64,000 nt of DNA from Burkholderia sp. OK233 (GCF_900230185.1 NZ_OCSR01000001.1:744001-808000); one strand, 5' to 3'; shown: positions 1-9,600, numbered from the stretch's first letter. Numbers and translations: made by a program. The notes: a model not told the origin generated them from the sequence alone.

Positions 1-819
1 GATGATGGCCGGAATGATGATGACTACGGCCATCGTGCACATGCCGGCCCAGTCCACCGTGAACTGCGCTGTAAAGTCCATCAAGCCGACGGGCAGGGTT
101 TTGGTATCGGGGCTGCGGCACAGTTGCGACGCCAGCGCGAACTCGTTCCAACTGGTCAGAAACGCAAAGATCGCCGCCGACGCCACCCCCGAGCGGGCGA
201 GCGGCAGCTCGATATGCCAGAATGCCTGCCAGCGGCTGCAGCCATCGATCTGAGCGGCCTCGGCCAGTTCCGCCGGCACTTCGCGAAAGAACCCGTCGAT
301 CAGCCAGACGGTGAACGGCACGTTCATCGCGAGGTAGACGATGATCACACCGATATGCGTGTCGAGCAGACCTGTCCACGCCCACAACATGAAGATCGGC
401 AGCGAGAGCGCGATGCCCGGAATCGCACGCGTGAGCATCAGTGCCACGAACAACAGCTTCTTGTGGCGGAACTCGAAACGCGCAAACGCATAACCACCGG
501 CCACCCCGACTACGATCGCAGCGATCGTGCTCGCCAGAGAAATCACCACCGAATTCACGAAATACTGACGGATCGGCAGCGACGCCATTCCACCAAAGCC
601 GAACACATTGCGGAAGTTATCGAGCGTATAGCTGCCGGCATCGAGTAGCGGCTGGTTCGACAGGATCGCGACATTCGAGCGGAAAGCGTTGAGCATGACC
701 CAAAGGCCGGGCAGGCAGATGACCGCCATGACAAGGAAGACTGCGAGCCACAACGCTCCCCGCTTCACCGGTGCTCGCAGCGAATCGAATGTGGACGCGC
801 GATTGAATGTAGTACCCAT
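1..819 (-). CDS. Carbohydrate ABC transporter permease (MalG/UgpE type), 3' end outside window
   Basis: Inner-membrane permease of a CUT1-type sugar importer. Reading from the ATG at 819 the frame stays open to base 1 (273 codons), so the C-terminus lies beyond the window. An N-terminal membrane segment (about residues 20-45) is followed by further hydrophobic helices. The cytoplasmic EAA loop, EAAQIDGCSRWQAFWHIELP, couples such permeases to the ATPase. It starts 5 bases after the stop of the other permease and is the last visible gene of the four-gene importer cluster. The reading comes from my own translation of the reverse strand. The family is clear; the substrate cannot be read from the sequence. 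Confidence 0.9.
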   Translation of the reverse strand, partial: MGTTFNRASTFDSLRAPVKRGALWLAVFLVMAVICLPGLWVMLNAFRSNVAILSNQPLLDAGSYTLDNFRNVFGFGGMASLPIRQYFVNSVVISLASTIAAIVVGVAGGYAFARFEFRHKKLLFVALMLTRAIPGIALSLPIFMLWAWTGLLDTHIGVIIVYLAMNVPFTVWLIDGFFREVPAELAEAAQIDGCSRWQAFWHIELPLARSGVASAAIFAFLTSWNEFALASQLCRSPDTKTLPVGLMDFTAQFTVDWAGMCTMAVVIIIPAII

Positions 820-823
820 GATG

Positions 824-1765
824 TCAGGCCGGCCCCATGTGTTTGCGCGCCGCGTTGAGCTTGCGGAAAAAATACAGCGTGAACAGCACCGATACGAGCA
901 CGGACACGTAGCCGATGGCGTTCGCGTAACCCATGCGCGAATCGTCATAGGCGATGCGGCCCACCATCGTCCAGAGCAGTTCGGTACGACCGCCCGGACC
1001 ACCGTTGGTCATGATGCGCACGATGTCAAAGGCCCGGCCGACGTCCAGCGAACGGATCGTCATCGCGATATAAATGAACGGCATCAGGTAAGGCAGCGTC
1101 ACGTAACGGAAGGTTTGCCACGGCGTGCAGCCGTCGACTTTGGATGCTTCGATCGGATCCTTCGGCAGTGCCATCAGGCCAGCGAGCAGAATGACCGCGA
1201 ACACCGGCGTCGAATTCCACACCTCCGCCGCGATCAGCGAAGCAAGCGCCGATTGCGAGTCGACCAGAAACGGAATCGTGGTCTTCAGTCCGAATAAGGT
1301 TTGCAGTACATGATTGACGACGCCCGTGCTGTCGTTGAGCATGAACTTGAACTGGAACCCGACCAGCACCGGCGAAAACATCATCGGGAACATCATGATC
1401 GTGCGCAGCGCACGCTGGCCTTTCACAATCTGGTTGAGCAGCAGCGCGATCCCAAGGCCCAGCAACAATTCCAGATTCAACGCAATCGTCAGGAACAGCA
1501 CGGTGCGACCGAACGCGGCCCAGAAATCCTCGTTTGCAAATGCGCGCAGATAGTTTCGCAGGCCGACGATATTCCAGATCGTGTCCGGATCGATGAGCCG
1601 GTACGCGGTGAAACTCGTGTAGAGCGAGAAAAGAAGCGGCAGCACGACGACGATCGCTACCGAAAAAAACGCCGGCAGTAGCAGCCTTAACGGCGCTGTC
1701 AGGCTCTGATTCAGCGCCGGCCCGGGAGATTGTGCGGCAGGCGAATAGCGGATATTGAATCGCAT
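824..1765 (-). CDS. Carbohydrate ABC transporter permease (MalF/UgpA type)
   Basis: First permease of the CUT1 sugar importer. The product has about six hydrophobic segments and an EAA-type loop (EASKVDGCTPWQTFRYVTLP) near the C-terminus. I place the start at the ATG at 1765 (MRFNIRYSP...), giving 313 residues. The frame extends upstream to a GTG at 1838-1840 with ATGs at 1831 and 1807, but those lie in or beside a strong 13-bp hairpin (1803-1834), which makes them poor initiation sites. No clear Shine-Dalgarno precedes 1765, so the start remains uncertain. It lies between the binding-protein gene and the second permease, all on one strand and probably one operon. Confidence 0.88.
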   Translation of the reverse strand: MRFNIRYSPAAQSPGPALNQSLTAPLRLLLPAFFSVAIVVVLPLLFSLYTSFTAYRLIDPDTIWNIVGLRNYLRAFANEDFWAAFGRTVLFLTIALNLELLLGLGIALLLNQIVKGQRALRTIMMFPMMFSPVLVGFQFKFMLNDSTGVVNHVLQTLFGLKTTIPFLVDSQSALASLIAAEVWNSTPVFAVILLAGLMALPKDPIEASKVDGCTPWQTFRYVTLPYLMPFIYIAMTIRSLDVGRAFDIVRIMTNGGPGGRTELLWTMVGRIAYDDSRMGYANAIGYVSVLVSVLFTLYFFRKLNAARKHMGPA

Positions 1766-1802
1766 ATTGGAGCGCAAAGTGAAGCGGGGGAAACGGATCG
1801 AC

Positions 1803-1834
1803 TGCATGGCGCGGCGCGCGGGCCGCGCCATGCA
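1803..1834 (-). promoter_or_regulatory. Intercistronic hairpin between binding-protein and permease genes
   Basis: A perfect 13-bp inverted repeat (1803-1815 pairs with 1822-1834; arms TGCATGGCGCGGC and GCCGCGCCATGCA) with a 6-base loop starts 6 bases after the binding-protein stop codon. No T-tract follows, so it is not a simple terminator. By analogy with malE-malF it probably protects the upstream mRNA from 3' exonucleases, raising binding-protein output over permease. The function is inferred. Confidence 0.7.
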
Positions 1835-1839
1835 TATCA

Positions 1840-3162
1840 CTAGTTGGATGCGTCCTGCATGATGTCGGAAACTTTCTTCGCCGCGTCGTCAAGCGCCTGC
1901 TGGGCCGATTTGTCGCCGATCAGCGCCTTCTGCAGTTCCGGCCACAGCGCATTGGAGATCTCGTCCCATTGCTGGATCCGCGGAGGCGTAAAGGCATCCT
2001 GCTGAGCCGCCGTGCTGAACACGGAGATCGCATGCGCCATATATGCATCCTGTTTCGCTTCGAACTCCTTCACGATCGCTTGCTGCGCATCGACCCGCGA
2101 CGGAATCGTGCCGAGCCGCGCCTCCACCATCTGCGAATCGAGGCTGGTCAGGAACTGGATGAAGCTCGCTGCGATTTCCGGGCGGTCACAGGTTTTCGTG
2201 ATCGAGAAGCTATGCGAACCTGACCAGCCCGGCCGCTTGTTGGCAACGCCAAGCGGCGCCGGCACCACGCCGACGTTACCAGCCATTCTGGAAGTCTTCG
2301 GATCGTTGTAGAACGAAGCGAAACCTGGCCAGTCAAGATCCAGTGCTACTTTGCCTGCAGCAAAGTTGTTGCCGAGATCGTCCCACACATAGCTCGGTAC
2401 CCCCTTGGGTACGGCGCCCGCCTTGTATAGATCCACGAACCAGTTCAGTGTCTTGACGCCGATCGGTGAGTTGAATGCAGGACGGTTTTTCCCATCCAGC
2501 AGCTGCCCGCCATTGGCGATCAACAGCGAATAGAACGTGCCTGTGATTGCTTCATCCTTGCCGGGGAATTGCGTGCCGTAAAAGTTCGGCGCTTTGGTGA
2601 AGAACTTTGCCTGCTGTGTGAATTCAACATAGTTCTTCGGCGGCACGAGCGGCTCGCCAAACTGCTTGTGATAGGCGCTTTGGTTCGCCGGATCGGCGTA
2701 AGCCGCCTTGTTGTAGTAAAGCGCCTCAATGTCGACCGAGCGCGGAATCTGCACCAGATGTCCCTTAATTTCGGACTGCTTGAGCAGACTCGGCGAGAAC
2801 GCCGCCAGGTAACTGGCCGGGAACAAGCCCTTCAGATCACGGAAAATCGGGTACTGTGCCGAGAAATTCGTGTGGTTGGACGACACGCAATAGTCGACAT
2901 GACCCGATGCGATGTCCTGTTTCAGCTCGCGATCGAGCTCGAAATGGCTCTTGCGCGATACGATCTCGACTTTCGCACCCGTCTGTTTTTCCCACAACGG
3001 AATGCGCGTGTAGAGCGCCTCGTACTGGACGCCGCCGATCAGCTTGACCCGCAGCGTGTAGCCTTTGTATTCGCCGTCGGCATGTGCGAGACCCGACGCG
3101 ACAATACCCGCGAGCGCGAATACCGAAGCTGCGAGCCTGAACATGGTTTTATAACGCATCAT
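1840..3162 (-). CDS. Carbohydrate ABC transporter substrate-binding protein
   Basis: Periplasmic binding protein (440 residues) that would deliver substrate to the two permeases. Two ATGs are adjacent (3162 and 3159), preceded by a strong AAAGGAGGAGACA ribosome site, which sets the start at 3162; the longer upstream frame is not coding. A signal peptide is visible (MMRYKTMFRLAASVFALAGI, cleavage probably after AHA). The mature part resembles the UgpB/MalE family (extracellular solute-binding protein family 1), with a typical FAAGKVALDLDWPG stretch. It sits between the ATPase gene and the permeases. Substrate unknown: oligosaccharide, polyol or glycerol-phosphate-like compounds are all possible for this family. 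Confidence 0.9.
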   Translation of the reverse strand: MMRYKTMFRLAASVFALAGIVASGLAHADGEYKGYTLRVKLIGGVQYEALYTRIPLWEKQTGAKVEIVSRKSHFELDRELKQDIASGHVDYCVSSNHTNFSAQYPIFRDLKGLFPASYLAAFSPSLLKQSEIKGHLVQIPRSVDIEALYYNKAAYADPANQSAYHKQFGEPLVPPKNYVEFTQQAKFFTKAPNFYGTQFPGKDEAITGTFYSLLIANGGQLLDGKNRPAFNSPIGVKTLNWFVDLYKAGAVPKGVPSYVWDDLGNNFAAGKVALDLDWPGFASFYNDPKTSRMAGNVGVVPAPLGVANKRPGWSGSHSFSITKTCDRPEIAASFIQFLTSLDSQMVEARLGTIPSRVDAQQAIVKEFEAKQDAYMAHAISVFSTAAQQDAFTPPRIQQWDEISNALWPELQKALIGDKSAQQALDDAAKKVSDIMQDASN

Positions 3163-3257
3163 TGTCTCCTCCTTTATGGATTCCGCCGTGGACCGCGCGG
3201 CTTGCCGGCGGCAACTGTGCAATGCGAACCCCGCGACGGTCTGGCTCGCAATCCTGA

Positions 3258-4322
3258 TTAGCGCAGCCGCCGCCCGCTGGCGCTGTCGAACACGAGTACC
3301 CTGGCGGGGTCTGCTAGCAGCGCGATGGTAGTGCCGGCACGCACATCGGTACGGCCGGTCAGCATCACGCAACAGGCCTGGCCGGCAACCGTGCCGAACA
3401 ATTCGGTCGCCGCACCGGTCGGCTCGACCACTTCGAGCGCGAACGGCATGCCGTCCGCGCCGACAAGGCTCAGATGCTCGGGACGAACGCCGTACGTCAC
3501 CGTCTGTCCATTCGTGGCGTTGACGAGCGGCGCCGGCAATACAAGCCCGCCGATGCGCACGCATGCACTATCCCCCTGCCGTTCGTAGATACCCGCGAAG
3601 AAGTTCATCGCCGGCGAGCCGATGAATCCTGCTACGAAGAGATTGTCGGGATCGTCATATAACGCAAGCGGTGTGCCGATCTGTTCGATCACGCCACCGT
3701 TGAGCACGACGATGCGGTCTGCCATCGTCATCGCCTCGATCTGGTCGTGAGTCACATAGACTGTCGTGGCACGCAAGCGCTGGTGCAGCGCCTTGATCTC
3801 CGCGCGCATCTGCACGCGGAGCCTCGCATCGAGATTCGAGAGCGGCTCGTCGAACAGGAACACCTTCGGGTCGCGCACGATCGCGCGGCCCATTGCCACA
3901 CGCTGCCGCTGACCGCCCGACAGATGGCGCGGATGACGATCCAGCAGATCCTGCAGACCCAGCATCGTCGCTGCCTTTTGCGCCCGCGAGGCAATCTCCT
4001 GCGGATCGCGATTGCGCAGCTTGAGCGCGAACGTCAGGTTTTCGAGCACGGTCATGTGCGGATAGAGCGCGTAGTTCTGGAAAACCATCGCGATATCGCG
4101 ATCGCGCGGCGGCCGCGTATTGACGACCTCGCCGTCTATCACGATGCGCCCGTGGCTGACGCTTTCGAGGCCCGCCAGCGCACGCAGCAGTGTGGATTTC
4201 CCACATCCGCTCGGCCCGACCAGTACGAGAAACTCCCCGTCCGGAACCTGCAGGTCGATCTGCTTCAACACCTCCTGTTCACCAAACGATTTCCTGACCT
4301 GCTCGAATGCTACGGCTGCCAT
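3258..4322 (-). CDS. Carbohydrate ABC transporter ATP-binding protein (UgpC/MalK type)
   Basis: Cytoplasmic ATPase (354 residues) energising the sugar importer. Walker [10 protein letters not shown] is at residues 36-44, the Q-loop in [12 protein letters not shown] near 79-90, signature LSGGQ at 134-138, Walker B FLFDEP at 155-160 and the H-loop histidine at 192. The C-terminal third is a TOBE-type domain as in UgpC/MalK. The ATG is preceded by GGAAAGGAGGGCGG, a good ribosome site. It is the promoter-proximal gene of the cluster and is transcribed away from the IclR-family regulator. Confidence 0.93.
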   Translation of the reverse strand: MAAVAFEQVRKSFGEQEVLKQIDLQVPDGEFLVLVGPSGCGKSTLLRALAGLESVSHGRIVIDGEVVNTRPPRDRDIAMVFQNYALYPHMTVLENLTFALKLRNRDPQEIASRAQKAATMLGLQDLLDRHPRHLSGGQRQRVAMGRAIVRDPKVFLFDEPLSNLDARLRVQMRAEIKALHQRLRATTVYVTHDQIEAMTMADRIVVLNGGVIEQIGTPLALYDDPDNLFVAGFIGSPAMNFFAGIYERQGDSACVRIGGLVLPAPLVNATNGQTVTYGVRPEHLSLVGADGMPFALEVVEPTGAATELFGTVAGQACCVMLTGRTDVRAGTTIALLADPARVLVFDSASGRRLR

Positions 4323-4405
4323 CCGCCCTCCTTTCCGGGTTATTCAGTAACCGGCCGTTGAGCGCAGCTGATCACTCTCGCCGTACCCCTAAGGAAATTG
4401 TATAT

Positions 4406-4430
4406 ATGAAACTATATTTCATTGATGAAA
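4406..4430. promoter_or_regulatory. Candidate IclR/KdgR-like operator between importer and regulator genes
   Basis: Within an AT-rich stretch of the 229-bp divergent region lies ATGAAA-CTATA-TTTCAT (4406-4422), a perfect 6-bp inverted repeat with a 5-base spacer. A third half-site ATGAAA at 4425-4430 forms a second palindrome with the middle one (2-base spacer). This resembles the KdgR operator class (TGAAAC...GTTTCA) of the IclR family, and an IclR-type regulator is encoded 122 bp away. Binding is inferred, not shown. Confidence 0.55.
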
Positions 4431-4551
4431 AATTAGTAGGTGTTTTCCCCGTCCGTCGAACGGGTCGTTTCACGTTCACACAACCTTCAGTCGCCCTACA
4501 ATCCGTCTGGTTATCATGTGCGCCATTTCATCTGCGATTTCAGGAGGAAAC

Positions 4552-5367
4552 TTGAACGCCAACGCACCGCGCTATTCGGCACCTGCACTGGAAAAAGGTC
4601 TGGACATCATCGAACTGCTGGCGGACCACGCGGAGGGTTTGTCTCTTGCGGAACTCGCAAAAGAGCTCGGCCGCAGCACCGCCGAAATATTCCGGATGGT
4701 CGTGACGCTGGAGACGCGCGGCTACCTGTGCACCATTGGCGACCGGTATGTTCTATCGCTGCTGCTCTTCCAGCTGGCGCACCGGCATCAGCCCGTGCGC
4801 TCGCTAGTATCGAGCGCGCTACCGCTGATGACACAACTCGCCAAAGATGCCTGCCAGTCGTTTCATCTGTGCGTGTATCAGAAGGGACGCGTGCTGATCG
4901 TCGCCGGCGTCGAAAGTCCGGAGCGTTGGGGCTTTGCGTTGAAAGTCGGCACGTTGATAGGGCTCACCGATACTGCGTCGGGACAGGTACTGCTCGCCTT
5001 CCAGGAAGAACCGCAACGCGTCGAGATGTTCGAACTGCACGTTCCGGTGGACGGCGAACGGGCCATGGACCCGCAACAGCTTGCGAAGGACCTCTCGCAG
5101 ATCCGCAAACACGGTAACGCACGTATGTCCAGCCGGCAGGTCAAGGGGGTGAAGAATCTGGCCTACCCTGTTTTCGGCCGGGACGGTCATGCCATTGCGG
5201 CACTGACTACCCCTTATATCGAGCGAATCGACGACGCCCCCGTGCCGTCGATGGCCGAAGTCGGCAACATGATGGAACGGGCAGCTGAAACGCTCACTTC
5301 TTTGATGGGCTTCAACGTCTATTGGGATTCGGCTTCACAGCCCACCCAGCGATCCGATCGTCGATGA
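4552..5367 (+). CDS. IclR-family transcriptional regulator
   Basis: DNA-binding regulator of 271 residues. The start is TTG at 4552, 4 bases after a perfect AGGAGG (4542-4547); an ATG at 4516 in frame lacks such a site. The N-terminal winged helix-turn-helix (about residues 12-75; EKGLDIIELLADHAEGLSLA then ELGRSTAEIFRMVVTLETRG) and the C-terminal effector-binding domain (GTLIGLTDTASGQVLLAF, MSSRQVKGVKNLAYPVF) are typical of IclR proteins. It is divergent from the sugar importer and probably controls it, and itself, through the palindromes at 4406-4430. Effector unknown. Confidence 0.92.
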   Translation: MNANAPRYSAPALEKGLDIIELLADHAEGLSLAELAKELGRSTAEIFRMVVTLETRGYLCTIGDRYVLSLLLFQLAHRHQPVRSLVSSALPLMTQLAKDACQSFHLCVYQKGRVLIVAGVESPERWGFALKVGTLIGLTDTASGQVLLAFQEEPQRVEMFELHVPVDGERAMDPQQLAKDLSQIRKHGNARMSSRQVKGVKNLAYPVFGRDGHAIAALTTPYIERIDDAPVPSMAEVGNMMERAAETLTSLMGFNVYWDSASQPTQRSDRR

Positions 5368-5442
5368 AACTGAAGATAACCGGTCAGAATAGAAGGTAGT
5401 GGGCTTTGCTGCTTTGTCACATTGCCAAAGCGGTCGCCTTGA

Positions 5443-5504
5443 CGGTATCGGACAAGGCCATCCGAGGAGGAAATGTCGGTACCGTCACCGATACCGACAT
5501 TTCC
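5443..5504. repeat. Overlapping inverted repeats in a convergent intergenic region
   Basis: GGAAATGTCGGTA (5469-5481) is a perfect 13-bp inverted match to TACCGACATTTCC (5492-5504) with a 10-base spacer. A second possible stem pairs CGGTATCGG (5443-5451) with CCGATACCG (5488-5496), which overlaps the first stem's right arm, so the two folds exclude each other. The 250-bp region separates the 3' ends of the IclR gene and guaA. No T-run follows the main stem directly. The role is unknown. Confidence 0.6.
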
Positions 5505-5550
5505 ACCAGGCATTGCCCGGATCACAACAGACCACCCCGGACAATAACCT

Positions 5551-5608
5551 CATGTTTTTTTTAAAAGGAAAAACAGGGAAAACCGAACCTCCCGGAACGA
5601 CCTGGGAG
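5551..5608 (-). terminator. Candidate terminator of guaA
   Basis: On the minus strand, 9 bases past the guaA stop, CTCCC-A-GG / CC-GGGAG (5589-5608) forms a 7-bp stem with one bulge. It is followed by a T-rich stretch (plus-strand A-runs between 5551 and 5580). The T-run is interrupted and offset, so this is a moderate candidate. Confidence 0.4.
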
Positions 5609-5617
5609 CAGTCTGAT

Positions 5618-7201
5618 TCATTCCCACTCGATCGTCGCCGGCGGTTTCCCCGAGATGTCGTACACCACCCGGTTAATCCCGCGCACTTCATTAATGATCC
5701 GGTTCGACACATGCCCCAGCAACTCGTGCGGCAGATGCGCCCAATGCGCGGTCATGAAGTCCAGCGTCTGCACAGCGCGCAGCGCAACGACATACTCGTA
5801 AGTCCGGCCGTCGCCCATCACGCCCACGCTCTTCACCGGCAGGAATACTGCAAAAGCCTGGCTCGTCAGGTCGTACCATGACTTGCCGGTTTCCTTGTCG
5901 ATAAAGGTACGCAGCGTCTCGATGAAAATCGCATCCGCGCGACGCAGCAGATCGGCGAAATCGCGGCGCACTTCGCCGAGAATCCGCACGCCCAGACCCG
6001 GGCCCGGGAACGGGTGGCGATACACCATCGCCGGCGGCAAACCGAGTTTCACGCCGAGCTCGCGCACTTCGTCCTTGAACAGTTCGCGCAGCGGCTCGAG
6101 CAGCTTCAGATTCAGCGTCTCCGGCAGGCCGCCCACGTTGTGGTGGCTCTTGATGGTCTGCGTCGCCTTCTTGCCCTTGCCGGCCGATTCGATCACGTCC
6201 GGATAGATCGTGCCTTGCGCGAGCCACTTCGCATCGGTCAGCTTGTTGGCTTCGGTCTGGAACACTTCGACGAATTCCGCGCCGATGATCTTGCGCTTCG
6301 CTTCCGGATCGGTCACGCCGGCCAGCTTCGACAGGAACACTTCGCTCGCGTCGACGTGGATCACCTTGACGCCGAGGTTCTCAGCGAACGTTGCCATCAC
6401 CTGCTCGGCTTCGTTCAACCGCAGGAGGCCGTGATCGACGAACACGCAGGTCAGCTGGTCGCCAATCGCGCGATGCAGCAGCGCCGCCGCCACCGACGAA
6501 TCCACACCACCCGACAAGCCCAGAATCACGTGCTCTTTGCCGACCTGCTCGCGAATTTTCGCGACGGCTTCGTCGATGTAGTGGCCCATTTCCCAGTCGG
6601 GATTCGCGCCACAAATCTGCAGCACGAAGCGTTCAAGCATCGCGCGGCCCTGCACGGTGTGCGTGACTTCCGGGTGCCATTGCAGACCGTAGAAATGACG
6701 CTTTTCGTCGGCCATCGCCGCGATCGGGCACGATTCCGTCGATGCCATCAGCTGGAAGCCCTCAGGCATTTCCAGCACCTTGTCGCCGTGGCTCATCCAT
6801 ACCTTCAGCATGCCGTGACCTTCCGGCGTGGTGAAGTCGCTGATGCCTTCGAGCAGGCTCGTATGGTTGCGCGCGCGCACTTCGGCGTAGCCGAACTCAC
6901 GCAGGTGGCCGATATCGACCTTGCCGCCGAGCTGCTCGGCCATCGCCTGCATGCCGTAGCAAATGCCCAGCACGGGCACGCCGAGTTCGAACACCGCTTG
7001 CGGCACGCGCGGCGTATCCGTTTCGGTAACCGAGCTCGGGCCGCCGGAGAGGATCACGCCCTTCGGCGCGAAATCGCGAATGAACGACGCATCGACGTCG
7101 TACGGATGAATTTCCGAATACACGTTGGCTTCGCGAACGCGACGTGCAATCAGTTGGGTGACTTGCGAACCGAAGTCGAGAATCAGGATCTTGTCATGCA
7201 T
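5618..7201 (-). CDS. guaA: GMP synthase (glutamine-hydrolysing)
   Basis: Converts XMP, ATP and glutamine to GMP, the last step of guanine nucleotide synthesis. The start is the ATG at 7201 ([13 protein letters not shown]), 527 residues; a TTG 18 bases upstream would add six residues but is less likely. The class I amidotransferase domain has the nucleophile in GICYGMQ (Cys81) and the His-Glu pair in QWHPEVTH. The ATP-pyrophosphatase P-loop is [11 protein letters not shown], and the C-terminal dimerisation domain ends KPPATIEWE, as in the family. It is separated from guaB by one small membrane-protein gene. The 203-bp leader carries a small hairpin (7240-7256). Confidence 0.97.
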   Translation of the reverse strand: MHDKILILDFGSQVTQLIARRVREANVYSEIHPYDVDASFIRDFAPKGVILSGGPSSVTETDTPRVPQAVFELGVPVLGICYGMQAMAEQLGGKVDIGHLREFGYAEVRARNHTSLLEGISDFTTPEGHGMLKVWMSHGDKVLEMPEGFQLMASTESCPIAAMADEKRHFYGLQWHPEVTHTVQGRAMLERFVLQICGANPDWEMGHYIDEAVAKIREQVGKEHVILGLSGGVDSSVAAALLHRAIGDQLTCVFVDHGLLRLNEAEQVMATFAENLGVKVIHVDASEVFLSKLAGVTDPEAKRKIIGAEFVEVFQTEANKLTDAKWLAQGTIYPDVIESAGKGKKATQTIKSHHNVGGLPETLNLKLLEPLRELFKDEVRELGVKLGLPPAMVYRHPFPGPGLGVRILGEVRRDFADLLRRADAIFIETLRTFIDKETGKSWYDLTSQAFAVFLPVKSVGVMGDGRTYEYVVALRAVQTLDFMTAHWAHLPHELLGHVSNRIINEVRGINRVVYDISGKPPATIEWE

Positions 7202-7404
7202 GGCAGCGGACGGAGTCAAAAGTGAACGGATACGGGATACCGCGCATGACGCGCGGCGTTGAATTCAAAGCAGTCCACGTGGGGACAATCGAACATGAAG
7301 CGTGACGATGAAGCGCGCTGGACCATTCAGCACCACCGGCACTTGCCTGCGGTGCGCGCGAACGGAATCCGGTAGCTTCGGCAGGCGTTCTGGCGCTTGG
7401 CGCG

Positions 7405-8133
7405 TCAGCCATGAAACGGCGGCCGGGGCGCACCAGGTGCATCGGCAGCGGCGTTACGGGCATCCTCGCGCGCAGCTGCGGCCTCGGCGCGTGCGGCGCG
7501 TTCAGAGGCCGTCAGACCCGGTTCATCGACCGCCGGATGGAGCGGCGCTACCGAAACAGGATTCACGGCTTGTGTGACCGGCATAACGGGCTCGACTACC
7601 GGTTCGGCACGATAGGCCGGAAAGCCCGCCGTCGCACGACCGGAGTCGCGTTTGTTGGCAGCGTCTTTGGCGGCGTCTTTCGCAGCCTGCTTTTCAGCGC
7701 GCTCAGCGGCTGCGGCTTCAACCAGCCGCACCTTCTCACGCCGCCGCACCGCGCCCGACAGGCGCACACCGCCCAGGCCGACCACCAGCAACACCACACC
7801 GGTCAGCACCGCGATGATCTGCCCGAAGCCGGTCAGCGCCGGCGTATGCAGCCCGAGCAGCCAGACCAGCATCAGCACGCCGGTCAACCAGTTCACATGG
7901 CCGACGACCTTGGCAACGGTCGACGTGAGCGAACCGTCGAGCGACGCGTGCAAAGCGAGCCACGCGAGCCCGATCAGCGCCACGCCAAACCCCTGGCCGA
8001 CCAGAGCCGGCTGGGTTTGCACCAGAAGCAGCGCGTTGTACAACGAAGTCCAGGGCGTCAGCAGAAACAGCAGGCCGAACGCAAGCAGCAACAACGCATC
8101 GAGGATAAGTACAGCGCGCAGCAATGGCTTCAT
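7405..8133 (-). CDS. Small conserved membrane protein between guaB and guaA
   Basis: A 242-residue protein that I do not recognise by function. The first half has about four hydrophobic segments (roughly residues 5-27, 42-62, 78-96 and 102-122). The second half is a charged, Ala-rich cytoplasmic-looking tail with a likely coiled coil (AAAAERAEKQAAKDAAKDAA), a Pro/Val-rich linker and a second Ala/Arg helix near the C-terminus. It starts 6 bases after the guaB stop, so it is probably translated from the guaB mRNA. The tail could be an interaction region; a role in purine metabolism is only guilt by position. Confidence 0.8.
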   Translation of the reverse strand: MKPLLRAVLILDALLLLAFGLLFLLTPWTSLYNALLLVQTQPALVGQGFGVALIGLAWLALHASLDGSLTSTVAKVVGHVNWLTGVLMLVWLLGLHTPALTGFGQIIAVLTGVVLLVVGLGGVRLSGAVRRREKVRLVEAAAAERAEKQAAKDAAKDAANKRDSGRATAGFPAYRAEPVVEPVMPVTQAVNPVSVAPLHPAVDEPGLTASERAARAEAAAAREDARNAAADAPGAPRPPFHG

Positions 8134-8139
8134 TGGCGT

Positions 8140-9600
8140 TTAGTCCACGTGGTAGTTGGGCGCTTCCTTGGTGATCTGCACGTCATGCACATGCGACTCG
8201 CGCAAGCCCGCGCCCGTGATCTGCACGAACTCGGCCTTGTCGTTCATCTCCGTGATCGTGCGGCAACCGCAGTAGCCCATGCTGGCGCGCACGCCGCCGA
8301 TCAGCTGGAACAGGATCGCGTTGACCGAGCCCTTGTAGGCGACGCGGCCTTCGATGCCTTCCGGCACCAGCTTGTCGATGTTCGCGGAGTTGTCCTGGAA
8401 GTAGCGGTCTGCAGCGCCGTCTTTCATCGCGCCGACAGAACCCATGCCACGGTACGACTTGTACTGACGGCCCTGGAACAGGAACACGTCGCCCGGCGCT
8501 TCTTCGGTGCCGGCGAACATGCTGCCCATCATCACGGAATTCGCACCCGCGGCCAGCGCCTTGCTCACGTCGCCCGAAAAACGCACACCGCCGTCGGCGA
8601 TGACCGGCACGCCCGTGCCCTTCAGCGCTTCCGACACGTTCGAGATCGCGGTAACTTGCGGCACGCCCACGCCGGCGACGATCCGCGTCGTGCAGATCGA
8701 ACCCGGGCCGATACCGACCTTCACACCGTCCGCGCCGTATTCGACGAGCGCCTTGGCCGCCGCAGCGGTGGCGATGTTGCCGCCGATCACTTCGACATGC
8801 GGGAACTTCTGCTTGACCCACTTGACGCGCTCGAGCACACCCTTGCTGTGGCCGTGTGCCGTGTCGACGACGATCACGTCCACACCCGCCTGCACGAGCA
8901 GCTCAACGCGCTCTTCGTTGTCTTCGCCCACGCCGACCGCCGCGCCTGCGCGCAGCTTGCCGTGTTCGTCTTTACACGCGTCCGGGTGTTCGGTTTGCTT
9001 GGTGATGTCTTTTACCGTCATCAGGCCGCGCAGTTCGAATGCGTCGTTGATGACCAGCACGCGTTCGAGGCGGTGGCTATGCATCAACGCCTTGGCTTCG
9101 GCGAGCGGGGTGCCTTCCTTGACGGTGACGAGGCGCTCGCGCGGCGTCATGATGTTGCGCACCGGCTCGTCCAGACGCTCTTCAAAGCGCAAGTCACGAT
9201 TCGTGACGATACCGATGAGCTGCGCGCCTTCGACGACCGGGAAGCCCGAAATGCCATGCTGGCGCGACAGCGCGATGACGTCGCGCACCTTCATTTGCGG
9301 CGGCACGGTGATCGGATCGCGCACGACGCCCGATTCGAAGCGCTTGACCTTGGCAACTTCACGCGCCTGTTCGGCCGGCGTGAGATTCTTGTGGATGATG
9401 CCCACGCCACCCATTTGCGCCATCGCGATCGCGAGACGGGCTTCGGTGACGGTGTCCATGGCGGCGGACACGAGCGGCATATTCAGGGAAATGTTGCGGG
9501 TCAGCCGGGTCTTGAGGCTGGTGTCGCGCGGCAGAACATCGGAGAAAGCCGGGACGAGGAGCACGTCATCGAACGTGAGTGCTGTTTGGATCAGACGCAT
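8140..9600 (-). CDS. guaB: Inosine-5'-monophosphate dehydrogenase
   Basis: NAD-dependent oxidation of IMP to XMP, the committed step to GMP. The 486-residue protein has the (beta/alpha)8 barrel interrupted by two CBS domains (about residues 93-205). The catalytic loop is [17 protein letters not shown], with Cys303. The phosphate-binding segment ([20 protein letters not shown]) and the flap Arg-Tyr-like segment ([10 protein letters not shown]) are present. It leads a probable operon with the small membrane protein and perhaps guaA. A good -10 (TATAAT) lies 27 bases upstream. Confidence 0.98.
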   Translation of the reverse strand: MRLIQTALTFDDVLLVPAFSDVLPRDTSLKTRLTRNISLNMPLVSAAMDTVTEARLAIAMAQMGGVGIIHKNLTPAEQAREVAKVKRFESGVVRDPITVPPQMKVRDVIALSRQHGISGFPVVEGAQLIGIVTNRDLRFEERLDEPVRNIMTPRERLVTVKEGTPLAEAKALMHSHRLERVLVINDAFELRGLMTVKDITKQTEHPDACKDEHGKLRAGAAVGVGEDNEERVELLVQAGVDVIVVDTAHGHSKGVLERVKWVKQKFPHVEVIGGNIATAAAAKALVEYGADGVKVGIGPGSICTTRIVAGVGVPQVTAISNVSEALKGTGVPVIADGGVRFSGDVSKALAAGANSVMMGSMFAGTEEAPGDVFLFQGRQYKSYRGMGSVGAMKDGAADRYFQDNSANIDKLVPEGIEGRVAYKGSVNAILFQLIGGVRASMGYCGCRTITEMNDKAEFVQITGAGLRESHVHDVQITKEAPNYHVD

